A stretch of DNA of 64,000 nucleotides from Paratinospora sagittata (lineage: Eukaryota; Streptophyta; Magnoliopsida; Ranunculales; Menispermaceae), in the NCBI GenBank assembly GCA_035771175.1, contig JAYMFD010001095.1, forward strand, positions 705,001 to 769,000, read 5' to 3'. Both the position numbers and the translations under genes were made by a program. The notes beneath the pieces are model-generated. The model was not told the DNA's origin. It saw nothing but the letters and a program-made list of their open reading frames with translations, and did no database searches. This document shows, one piece after another, positions 47,655-58,126 of this stretch (position 1 is its first letter; each line of letters opens with the position of its first letter).

Positions 47655-49241
47655 GGGTGGTTTTGAATGAAGGAAATACTTCAGTAAGTTATAAGAAAGA
47701 ATACTAATTGTTTAGAAGTACTTGTACTGCTTGTCATGGAGATAGTTAAAGAAAGTTATGTGCTTATATAGACATAGTTGCTTAGGAATCTTCTCTGTTG
47801 CGGTTTGGGAGCTAGATTCTGATGGAGACTTCAGCTCCAACGTTGAAGGAAAATTAGTTTTGTTGATGAGGACATAATTACTGGCAGCAGTTTAAGTACT
47901 CTCTGATAGAGACTTCTAATTAGGCCTTTCATAATGAACTTCAATTCGTTAATCAAATTATTTGCACTGTATATAATGAGTCTAGTTTATATAATTGTTA
48001 TAATGATGGCTTAATGTCTTATCAAATTAATCAAAATGTTGAAACCCATCTTAATATGGGCTTGTTTGTTACTGCAGCCCTTTTTTTCACTTTTTTTTAA
48101 GCAAAAGCTGAGTTTGACTCATTTATTTACTTTGTTAACTGTCAATAATTACAGATCTATCGCAATTTAAAAAAATTGTTCAAGGGCAGCTTCTTCATTC
48201 TACTTTTGCGATTTAAGTCATTTCAAACCAAAAAATATATTTTGCATACTAAAATAACTACAAAAAGTACTTTTTAAATAAAGTTGTCAAACAAATTATC
48301 AACAACTTTTTATAAATACTTTTTTCATAAACAATTCTATAAAGCCTATAAAGTATAAATAGAAGCAATACCAAACAAGCCCATAGTGATATTAATTAGG
48401 GGTATTCATAAAATTAATTCTTTAGGAAAAATAAAAAATGAAGGACTAAGATGATAGGATCTACATATTTATTGACTATTGACTATGAAATCACATCCAT
48501 TAATCAATTCATGAAATTAGTTTTCCGTGCAAGGCATGATATCATACGCATGAAGCACTAAATACCATATATTAGACTCATATCATAATCAACATTAGAA
48601 GAACGGCAAGTTAACTCACATGCAATTATAGAAAGTTAGTTGTCCTATCCTCCATATATATATTTACGTACGTACTTAGTTCTTGATCAACCTGTTTAGG
48701 CCTTGTCATCTTGTACGTGTTATTATCAAACTTTATAGAGCACTATTTAATTTTAAGTATATGTTCATAGTAATAATTTTTGTGTTAAAACCATTATATA
48801 TATATTTATGTATGCATGTATTTATATATATATATATTATTTTTACACATCATGGGCTTTGTATATGTAGGGTTTTGATTTTGTCTTATAAAACCTTTTC
48901 AAATCTTTAAGTTTTCTTTTTTTTATAAAGGAAAAATTGAAAAGAAAATTTTAGATTTTACTCTACCAAACATGTTTTTATACACTGTTTTGATCTTTTT
49001 ACTATTTGAAAACTGAAAATTGTTTCCAAGTTGGAAACCAAACGTAGCCTAATTAATTTTGATATTCAGGAGAAGGCAGTTCAGGCAGACTGCAACCAGT
49101 TACATAGAGAAGGCAACAACCCTTAATTTATTCTCTCAAGTACTACCCCTACCTAGCTAACCATAGAAAATATTCATCAGAACATATGATATCTCTGTTT
49201 ATTAATTTTTCTCTCCTGCAGCTAGCCAGCCAGCCTCCAGA
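47655..49241. other. Promoter of the protease, then intergenic DNA
   Basis: No coding region recognised. (TA)n and 'tgtatgcatgtatttatata' stretches occur near 48795-48840. The part just below 49242 is downstream of the first nsLTP copy. Confidence 0.45.
47763..47770 (-). promoter_or_regulatory. TATA box of the cysteine protease gene
   Basis: TATATAAG on the minus strand, about 110 bases upstream of the ATG at 47654. Confidence 0.55.
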
Positions 49242-49384
49242 TTACTGAATCCTGCACCAATATTAGGATACAAATTACATTAATCAACAAACTTACACTT
49301 ATTACCAATTAATATACAATAATGCAATTGATGATGAAATATAAATATAAAAAATAATCAAAACAGTACTTGAAATAAATTAGG

Positions 49385-49388
<4 letters not shown>

Positions 49389-49430
<42 letters not shown>
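49389..49430. repeat. (TA)n microsatellite in the intron of nsLTP copy A
   Basis: About 40 bases of TA in the short intron between the last two exons. Confidence 0.9.
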
Positions 49431-49436
<6 letters not shown>

Positions 49437-49509
49437 GCTTACGAGTTGCAATTGGAGATGGGGAAGGAGACAGGAGTGCCACATTTGGTAGCAAGTGAGC
49501 TCACTGCAT

Positions 49510-50031
49510 CGTCCTGTGTGAAAATATAGATTTGAAAATCTCATTTTAAAATAAATGGAAAATTGGAAAGATGAAAAAGTGTATTAAATGAGTGTGTTCA
49601 TTCACATAATATCTTTTCATTTAAAGGGTGTGACCTTTTAAATAGTGTCTATTATTATGTATAGACATGTCTTTAAGAAAATGACTTTTCTCAATAGTGT
49701 CTCTTTGATTTGCACCCTTTAGACAATTATAAATAGTCTCCACTAGAGTCATTCATTTAATCATTAGATCACATTCAATTAAAACATGCATTTTTCATTT
49801 TAGTCATAGTATATGAGAGAGTACTAAACATCAATTGGTTCGTTGATCTTGTAATTTGAAGTGTTACTGTTACAATATGTGATCGTTGTATTCTGAAAGA
49901 CAAGTGTACGTCATACACCGTAAGTACCTAAGTGTGACATAATTGTCTTAAAGACATAGAGTGAAACTCTAACTTCGATCAATTAACTTTGTATTCTAGT
50001 TGGTAAGTGATGCATTATATCCTCCACATCC
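49510..50031. mobile_element. Solo LTR inserted in nsLTP copy A
   Basis: The insertion runs from TGTGTGAAAA (49515) to ATCCTCCA (50026), so it has TG...CA ends. Flanks are CGTCC (49510-49514) and CATCC (50027-50031), a 5-bp TSD with one changed base. Comparison with the two other nsLTP copies ('gcatcatc(c/t)tttatg') confirms the empty site. It holds a TATA-like 'attataaatagtctcc' in plus orientation. 512 bp, no internal region. Confidence 0.85.
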
Positions 50032-50291
50032 TTTATGTTTTGGTAGTGTGAAGCAACTTGTTTAACACAATTGCAAGCATCACGCTTGTCTTGAGTTGTG
50101 GTGACCATTGCTTTAAGTTGTTTCACTCCATCACAACATCCTGCAACTGGCTGCGGCACTTGACCCGTCAAGAAGGAAATGCATGGTACCAGAGACTTGT
50201 CGACCTCCGCGTAGTTCACGGTTTCCCCTGGTTCAACCATTAATTGAATAATGGCTAGGACCAGAAGAACACACATTACTGCCACCTTCAT

Positions 50292-51278
50292 CTTGCTTAA
50301 TATTTAATAGAAGTATATATATATATAGTACTAGATTATTTGTATTAGATATTGGAATAATTGATGAAGCTCTCTATGATTCCAAATGGGAGCATTTTGG
50401 GAAGTATATATAGGAGTGAAGAGAGGGATATGCTCATGTAAGAGTTGTTGGGAGCTTTTGGCTTCTTCTTCAACTGAAACTGGCTGCAAGTTACTGAAAA
50501 TAGTGAAGTTGATGTGATGAGTTGGTTTTTCTTATGAAATAGTTAGTTAGCTTATGAGGCTTTTGTTGGGCTGCTTGCCATATGGGCGATGACTAACTTG
50601 CCTACATCTGTTATTTATCATACCCATTGATAAGGATTTTTTTTTTTTTTTTTTAAGATTGTTAAAATAACATTATGATTTGGAGACATTTTTTTTGAAA
50701 ATGCACTTTTAAAACTTTTTCAGCTTTCTGTATATGTTGGGATTGACTCGAACTCTAAAATGGATGAGTTGTAGATTGAGTAAAATTCATGATTCAAATA
50801 TTTTTTTCGTAAATAATTTATGAAAGTTTTGTATTTATTAGACTTATTATATAATTTTTTATTATTTTTATAATAATAAATTATATAAATTATTGTATAT
50901 GATATCAGCAATTATTATTTTATTTAGATTATAGAGACAATAAAAAAATTAAAATAGTATCTGCATCACATGGGTTTGCTAACTTGTTTATTATAAACCC
51001 GATTGATAGTTAAGGCTGTGAGATATGAGTGATTAATTTTTCCACCGGTGGACGTAGGCACCGATTAACCTAATCATATTAAAATTGATTGTGTAATTAT
51101 TGGATTGATTGTTTTAATATTGTTTTACCCACTCACCATACACTACATTTAGTATCCCTCTGGATATAAATTTGTAATTAGGTCGTAAAAACATATATAT
51201 ATATATGTTTAATTTAAAATAAAAGTGATTATATTTTTACTTAATAAAACTTATAAAAAAAAGATTCTTTAAACATAC
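50292..51278. other. Intergenic spacer between nsLTP copies A and B
   Basis: Contains the promoter of copy A (TATATATA near 50406) and AT-rich DNA. The short terminal exon found in copies A and C could not be seen downstream of copy B. Confidence 0.45.
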
Positions 51279-51623
51279 GAGTTGCAATCGGTGTTCTTGG
51301 AGATGGGGAAAGGAGACAGGAGTGTCACACTTGGTAGCAAGTGAGCTCACTGCATCATCCTTTATGTTTTGGTAGTGTGAAGCAGCTTGTTTAACACAAT
51401 TGCAAGCATCACATTTGTCTTGAGTTATGGTGACCATTGCTTTAAGTTGCTTCACTCCATCACATCATCCTGCCACTGGTTGTGGCACTTGACCCGTCAA
51501 GAAGGAAATGCATGGCACCAGAGACTTGTCGACCCGTGCACAGTTCACGGCTTCCCCTGGCTCAACCATCAGTTGAACCATGGCCAGGACCAAAAGGGCA
51601 CACACCATTGCCATCTTCTTCAT
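51279..51623 (-). pseudogene. Type 1 nsLTP pseudogene with nonsense codon and frameshift (copy B)
   Basis: Starts at 51623 with 'MKKMAMVCALLVLAMVQLM' and follows the intact copy closely. The first Cys of the 'GCCDG' pair is a stop codon: TGA at 51467-51465 where the others have TGT. Further on, one extra base near 51309-51311 ('ggggaaagg' for 'ggggaagg') shifts the frame before 'SFPISKN'. Other changes are Cys for Arg in 'TQDKCDAC' and Asp for Gly after Cys7. A donor-like 'CTC|GTATG' remains at 51279, but its last exon is not found. The promoter block is kept. Not expected to give a functional protein. Confidence 0.9.
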
Positions 51624-52049
51624 CTTCTATTTGAGTCAACAGAACTAGCTAGCTAGTACTAATTTTTTTACTTGTAGTACAGCTTGGAAAGATATGTAGC
51701 TGTTTCTGATTCCAATAGGAGCATTTTGGGGCGTATATATAGCAGTGAAGGGAGAGGATATATGTGCCCATATCAGCAAATGTGGGTCTTAGCTCTGTTA
51801 GTTAATTAATTTGTTGGGAGCTCTTTTGGCTTTTCCTTCAACTAAAATTGGCATCAAGTTACTGAAAATAATGATCAAGTTGATGTATGAGTACCACTAC
51901 TTGGTTTGCTTTTGAAACAGTTAGTTGGTTAGCTTGTGAGAGGCTTTTTTGTTGGCTTCTTCGTCTTCCCTTATAGATAATGTAGCTGTGTTCATATGTA
52001 TAATATAGACAATATATATATATAAATACAAACATACATATACGCACAT

Positions 52050-52098
<49 letters not shown>

Positions 52099-52224
52099 GA
52101 TGCACAATTTTTTGTTTGTTTGAAAGGTAAATGGCGGGATATATAGCTATACTATTAATAATAAAAGTAGTTGTTAGAGGTCCCCATAGTGTAAACATTT
52201 TCATCAAATTTTCTTTTCTTTTTT

Positions 52225-52435
52225 TTTTTAAGTCTAACCCCCGGTGTCCCCGTTAATTCCTTTGTAGATGTGAAACTATTCCAATGTCTGAAACTGCAGA
52301 GGTTGTTGGGCGTCCCTGCCCAAAGTGAGTGAATAAGTGTAGATACGAACTTGTACTTAAAGTCGAGACATTGCCCTTCAACCGTAACTTATACCTCATC
52401 CAAGAGGGGCTTCATTGTCGCTACCCTGGGCTGAA
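52225..52435 (-). mobile_element. SINE-like copy, same family as 54.8-55.4 kb
   Basis: On the minus strand it begins 'cccagggtagcgacaatgaa', then 'ggtataagttacggttgaag' (box A-like), 'tcgactttaagtacaagttc' (box B-like), 'acacttattcactcactttg' and ends near a T/A run. Matches the copies at 54.9-55.4 kb in order and spacing. TSD not clear. Confidence 0.55.
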
Positions 52436-54820
52436 ATATATATATATATATATATGGAATACATAATTATTAAATATAAAGTATAATTAATATTTTTTTA
52501 AATATAAATATGCTAAGTATTAATTTATTATTATTTTTTAGAAGAAATAATATTTGTATTTATGTTAGTGTTAGTGATACATTCATACTTCTAACTAACT
52601 AGTTGTGAGTTAAATATTAATTTATCAAATTATATAAGAAATTAAAATAACCTAATTAAATAAAAAGAAAATTATTAAAAATATTAATTTATCAAAAACT
52701 AATATCAACAAATAATAATCACAATCAAATAAAAAATTTACATATAAACACTTGAAAACATACTCCTCTGAATTTGTCACTCAAGCGTCGATTTACAACG
52801 TTCACGATAAGGTTGTTAAATAATTTTTGAAAAGTTTAACTATATCCTTTTTTATAATAATGCTTAGCTGTATTTAAAATAACTATACATGAATATCCTT
52901 TAGATATTAGCGATTAACATATCTTAAAATGTGCAATAAATGATCCAATAGTTACACGTGTATAGTTACATATATAGTTACAAATTTTTGCAATTAGATT
53001 AGTATTTTTCTTATTGAAAAAAAATGATAATCTAACTGTAAAAATTACAATTACATATGTGACTATACATGTTTATCTTTGAATATTAGTAATTTACATA
53101 TCTTAATCAATATATTTTTCTTATACAGTCAAAGTTTGTTTAAAAAAAAAAAATTAACCCACCCTAAATAAAATTTTTAGGTACGCCCCTAACTAAAAGC
53201 TTATTGTTATAGTTTATTTTAATAGTTATCTGATTTAACTAATCTCTAACTACAACTTCCTCTGTTATTTTTACATTTATGCTTACTTTAGTTAATATTT
53301 AATCTTAATAAATAAAGCACATGCACGCAACACCAATGCACACGCTATATAGTATACATAATGGAATAGCTATACAACAAGAAAATAGCCTTTTGACAAC
53401 GAGTCTTTAACCACAGATAAAAACAGCTCATTAGCATTATAGTTTTTAACGGCTTTGATATGGATTGTACGTAGTTCCCTCAAAAAGAGAAAAATCCAAA
53501 AAATTTGAATTTTTTAACCACCTTCCTGACAAATGATCCAAATGACCTTCTATTAACAAAAATACCCACCACCATCTTCATCTTCTTTCTTCAATTCCAT
53601 GTCCAAATCACTTCTCTAATTTATATTTTTTGTTACTTGCTATTACAAATTTAAAGTCTTTTTGATTTTTTTTAAAAAGATTTAAACTATTTTGAAAAGT
53701 ATTTGGTGTATTCAAATGATTCGTTATTTTTTTTTTTTAACAAAAAATCACATTTTAATTCAACCCTGCATAGCCGAACATCTTATTTTTTTATTTTCAC
53801 CTTTTAACCTATATTTTTAGGCATTTTTTGAGATTTCTTGAAGTAGGTTTGATTACATGTAGCTGAATCTATAAAATTCAGCCCGGCCGAACTAAAGTGC
53901 GAGTTTTAAAAGAAAAAAAAATGAACTAAAGTGCGAGTTTTAAAAGAAAAAAACCAACGAACCATTTAGATGATGAGAAATTTAGGGTTTGGAAACGAAA
54001 ATGATGAAAAATAAAAAAAAAGGAAAAGAAAATAGTAAAAAACTAGGACTTTAGAGTCGGGGACTAGGGTTTTAGAGAGAAGAAAATGATGGGAGGAAGA
54101 AAATGACAGGCGTGTTGAAATGGAAAGGATAGTTTAGGGTTTTTTGGCTGGGGTGGGAATAATGTTAATATCTTAAGTGGGATAGTTGATAAATAAAGAT
54201 CCAAATAGTAGCCTTAAAAAAAAAGGATTGTACCTATTACTAAATTCCAATTAACCAACGCAGGCAAATAATTCTATTAATTAGGGATAATTCATGAAGT
54301 ACCGAGTTTATATCTGGTTTGGATAAACTTAGTTCAAATCTTCTCACAAAAAAAAAAAAAAAGATAAAGATAAAAGTTCAAATAATATCCCTATCTTTTA
54401 TTTAATTTATTTCATTTTCAAGGTCTTCTTTCCGTATCTTTCTCTTTTTTCGTCCCATCAAAAATCCAATCAATATGTATGAGTAACAAATAATCAATAA
54501 AACTTTATTAAGATTTTCCATTAAAAGAACATTATGGTTATGTTTTTTGATAAGCACTAATGAATAAATAATATTAATTTGTTATTTTATTTATTTTGTA
54601 ATAATTAGGTAATATAGAAAGTGAACTATAACTTGAATTTTGGAAAATGTCCCTGAATCAAGAAGATGATAATTATAAAATTTTGATTACATTAATAAAA
54701 CAACATTACATTTTTAATAATAATAAATAAAAAAAACAGGTCTTAGTCAGCGTTTTTCAAACGCAAAAGAAAACTTAATTTCATGTTTCACTCCTTCTCT
54801 TACATTATTTCTTAGTTTAT

Positions 54821-55372
54821 TCTTCAGTTTTCCTCTTTCCTGGCCCTCATGTTTTTTCTCTTTATAATTTCTTTTTTTTCTTTCTTTTTTTTTTCTTTTT
54901 TTTTTGTCTATAATCCTCATTATCCTCATTAACCCCTTTGTGGGAACGAAACCATTTTAAAGTTGAAAAATACAAAAACCGTTAGACGTTGCTCCCTAAA
55001 GTAAATAGATAAGTGTAGGCAAAAACTCAAACTCGAAATCAAGACATCGTTTCTCAATCACAACTTATACCTCTTCTCAACGACGCTACCTAACTTTGGG
55101 TCTTCAGTTTTCCTCTTTCCTAGCCCTTATGTTTTTTTCTCTTTGTAATCTCTTTTTTTTTTTTTTTTTTGGTCTATAATTCTCAGTATCCTCGCTAACC
55201 CCTTTACGGAAACGAGACCATTCAAAAGTCAAAAATTGTAGAAATCGTTAGAGGTCCCTCCCTAAAGTAAACAGATAAGTGTAGAAAAAAACTCAGACTC
55301 AAAATCGAGACATTATTTTTCAGTCACAACTTATACATCGTCTTTCATTCAACGACGCTACCCTATTTTGGG
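54821..55372 (-). mobile_element. Two SINE-like copies in a tandem duplication of ~280 bp
   Basis: Units 54821-55100 and 55101-55372 each contain 'tcttcagttttcctctttcc', a T-run (the A-tail on the minus strand), and a body reading on the minus strand 'ggtagcgtcgttga', 'gtataagttgtgattgag', 'gatttcgagtttgagttt' and 'acacttatctatttacttta'. A string like 'tctttataatctcttt' stands before the first tail, between the units and after the second unit, and is the likely original TSD. The whole [flank + SINE] seems to have been duplicated. Confidence 0.65.
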
Positions 55373-56052
55373 TCTTTATAATCTCTTTGGTCTTGGTGCA
55401 TGTTTTACTGTTGATGCTTCGTTGTTTGATCAAAATATCATTAGGCATGTCAAGAAATTTATTTATTTACAATACTAATTTCAGTTGGCATCAATATTTT
55501 TTCTTTTTTTCTTTTTTGTTTGTCGACGATCAATTTGGTAGCCCTAAAACATATGTTTACCAATAATAAACATGTATAAAATCGATTCAACTATTTTTTT
55601 TAGTAACTGAAAAATTAAATGAATATGTGGTAAAACATTAAAAATGAACATTCAGACAATAATAACAATAGCCCCAAATTAGACATCAACTAAGAAAACC
55701 TGATTAAGGTAGTTTAGACAAACTACCAAAACCATAGGATATACCAGTCATAGAAACTATTAATAATCCATGACAAGGATAAAAACAGAGAGTTTTTGAA
55801 GCTGTACTGTAATAAAGATAAAAAACCATGAAATAAAGGAAATAAAGAACTTCTCTTAAACGAGAAATTTTCTTAACAAAAAGCACTTATTACAATCAAG
55901 CTAATTAAGCTGGGAAAACCCCGTTATTTTCCTCACTACACAGCACTAACTACACAACAAAAGGTAGCCGCTACATTAGCTAGAGCAGCAGAGCGCCAGC
56001 TTCAATCTTTATTATCATCACGGCCTCCTACTACTTAAAGCTTCCAAGTAAA

Positions 56053-56500
56053 TTACTGGATCCTGCAAAAAGACAATATATATTAACAGAAAAAGACATG
56101 TATACATATATGTGTATGTAAGTAAAAAATAGTAATAATAATTTCTTCAAACGTACGAGTTGCAATCAATGTTCTTGGAGATGGGGAAGGAGACAGGAGT
56201 GCCACACTTGGTAGCAAGTGAGCTCACTGCATCATCTTTTATGTTTTGGTAGTGAGAAGCAGCTTGTTTAACACATTTGCAGGCGTCGCGCTTATCTTGA
56301 GTTGTGGTAACCATTGCTTTAAGTTGCTTCACTCCATCGCAGCATCCAGCCACCGGTTGGGGCACTTGACCCGTCAAGAAGGAAATGCATGGCACCAGGG
56401 ACTTGTCGACTGCGGCACAGTTCACGGCTTCCCCTGGCTCAACCATCAATTGAACCATGGCTAGGACCAAAAGTGCACATACAATTGCCACCTTCTTCAT
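56053..56500 (-). CDS. Type 1 non-specific lipid-transfer protein (intact copy C, 2 exons)
   Basis: Exon 1 is 56500-56157 and exon 2 is 56062-56053 (G ATC CAG TAA), giving 117 aa. The intron just before the last codons is the classic position in type 1 nsLTP genes, and copy A has the same tiny last exon. Residues 1 to about 26 are a signal peptide, so the protein is secreted to the cell wall. The mature part has all eight cysteines with spacing C-X9-C-X14-CC-X19-CXC-X22-C-X13-C, as in type 1. These proteins bind fatty acids and phospholipids in a hydrophobic tunnel and serve in cuticle formation, defence and signalling. The Tyr of 'ASHYQNIK' and the Arg in 'QDKRDACKC' lie at the positions that often line the cavity. 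Together with the broken copies A and B it makes a same-strand array. The last two residues (Ile-Gln) depend on the splice call. Confidence 0.93.
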
Positions 56501-57782
56501 CTTCTGTAATTCAATAGAAACTAGTACTAGCTAGCTTGTCTACTTGTATTTCACCTTAGTATAAGTGTAGTTTTTTGTGGTGATTCCTATAGGAGTTTTT
56601 GGAAGAATATATATAGTATTGAAGGGGTGATATGCTCATGTAAGAGTTTGTTGCGAGGTTTTTGGCTTCTTCTTTAACTAAAATTGGCACCAAGTTACTT
56701 AAAAATATATGTTGAAAGTTGATGTATGAGTTGGTTTTTCTTATGAAATAATTAGTTGTTAGCTTCTGGCACTTTTAATTTCTTGGATGCTTTTATCAAT
56801 ATATTGGTGACTTACTTATCCTCTGCCTCTGCCTCTGCCATAGCCGACTGGGGGGCATTCATATATAAGTTAAACTTGCAAGAATAGATAATGAAAAATG
56901 AAATTTCAAAGGTTCTACAGATTCTGCTGCAGCTTCATCATCAGTCATTTCAAAAGTTTAGAATTTTTATATGTTTAAGGGAATTTTTGAAGTAGCTAGG
57001 GATAATAAATTTTGATAACTGACTTTATATATATATATATATATACTCTAAGAATGGTGTAAATCTTTTATTTTTTATTTTTTTGGAAGAAAGAATGGTG
57101 TAAATCATATAAGCATTTTATGAGATGTTTCATATCATAGAGGAAATAAACGCATAGGTTTGAAAAGAAAAGGTTTACAGGATATCGAAGATAATCAACT
57201 ACCTAACAAAAATTATTCAGTTTCTGATACAAACGTCATATCGAGTAATGTTATATTGACATCTATAGAAACATCACCTTTATACACTATTAGATTGCCT
57301 CAAGTCATGTGCTGATACATGATTCAAAAAAATCTAATGATGCATTATTAAAATATTTCTATAAATGTACACTATAAATGTCATTTTAGCATTTCCCATA
57401 GCTTATTTCAATTCAACTCAATTAAATCTTTTCTAACTATAAGGGTCTATTGTATGAATTTGCTTCATCCATTTCAATCTATAAGAGGGTACTCCTTCGA
57501 GGAAAAAAAAAAAAAAAAACTGATTGATCATACTATAGCATGCTTACGTTGCCAATATTTGTGCATTAGATTTACCCTTAAAAACAACAATGGAAAAGAA
57601 ATTCTCCATTTTTCTAAAACTATTATTAAAGACTTAACTACTGATTTTTATTTTTCTTTACTATAATTTTTTAACTTTTGTACTCATTTTTTATTATTAT
57701 TAATAATAGTAGTACAATATATGTGCAACTTAAGTGTGCACATTAAAGTTATAAAAACGGCACGTGGAACCCATGCAGACTC
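56501..57782. other. Intergenic DNA upstream of nsLTP copy C
   Basis: nsLTP promoter, then AT-rich DNA with (TA)n at about 57028-57046. A CACGTG G-box is at 57761-57766. No gene seen. Confidence 0.45.
56595..56640 (-). promoter_or_regulatory. Conserved TATA block upstream of the nsLTP genes
   Basis: TATATATA (minus strand, 56614-56607) stands about 110 bases before the ATG. The surrounding block ('gattcc.a.(a/g)ggag..ttt.gg', then 'tatatata', then 'gtgaag/ttgaag') is also found upstream of copy A (about 50380-50425) and copy B (about 51705-51750), showing that the duplications included the promoter. Confidence 0.65.
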
Positions 57783-57808
57783 CCTACGTGGCATATCTGC
57801 CACGTAGG
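57783..57808. promoter_or_regulatory. Perfect 11-bp palindrome with ACGTGGCA cores
   Basis: CCTACGTGGCA-TATC-TGCCACGTAGG. Each arm holds ACGTGGCA, a G-box/ABRE-like bZIP site, and a further CACGTG lies 17 bases before. It sits just upstream of a CT-rich stretch that resembles a 5' UTR. Confidence 0.6.
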
Positions 57809-58126
57809 CGAATCCTATTCCATTCGAGAACAAGAGTCTCTCCCTCCTCTGCGTTCAATTTTTTTCTGCGAAAGAAAAAAGAAAACCTGTGTGAATTTTC
57901 CTGAGAAGAAAACACCGCTCTTTTTCTTCTTCTTCCTCTCTCTCTATCTCTCTCTCTACGATTATTAATCTCAGTAGGGCTCGCTCTCATTAACGGGGAA
58001 TCGTTTCGCACTGAGACGGACGTGCGATCATCGATATTGAGAAGAATGTGGACGATTTGGTGTTACGATTTTCAGTTTTAGATTTCATTGAAACTTGCTT
58101 CTTTGACGTGTTGAAGATGTTAAGGT
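57809..58126 (+). other. Putative promoter and non-coding first exon
   Basis: CT-rich leader-like DNA (57905-57960, 'cctctctctctatctctctc') followed by a denser segment up to 'gatgttaag|gttcgt' at about 58126, which could be an exon end and donor. No good coding frame. It is on the right strand to be the 5' exon of the MED15-like gene at 61.1 kb, 3 kb away; this link is inference. Confidence 0.35.

Larger units (their letters stand above)
49242..50291 (-). pseudogene. Type 1 nsLTP gene broken by a solo-LTR insertion (copy A)
   Basis: Reading from 50291: a signal peptide 'MKVAVMCVLLVLAIIQLMVE', then 'VDKSLVPCISFLTGQVPQPV' and 'AGCCDGVKQLKAMVTTTQDK' as in the intact copy. Within codons for 'QNIKDD' a 512-bp LTR interrupts the gene. 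Beyond it the frame resumes at 49514 ('AVSSLATKCGTPVSFP') to a donor at 49443, and a last exon at 49251-49242 encodes the final 'IQ' plus stop, exactly as in the intact copy. Unspliced, the frame runs into the LTR and stops at 49983, giving 102 aa without Cys7 and Cys8. Cys1 is also lost (Tyr in 'VNYAEV'), and four residues are missing before Cys8. Promoter and TATA region are kept ('aagtatatatagg' near 50405), so a transcript may still be made. Confidence 0.88.
51624..56052. other. Intergenic DNA between nsLTP copies B and C
   Basis: Contains (TA)n at 52052-52087, SINE-like copies, AT-rich unique DNA, and the downstream part of copy C. A weak CACTA-like string lies near 53375. No gene found in 4.4 kb. 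Confidence 0.45.

Noticed and set aside
53371..53450. CACTA-like string 'tacaacaagaaaatagcc' with 'ttttgacaacgag'
   Set aside because: The terminal CACTA bases are missing and no second end or TSD is seen. Too weak to list as an element.
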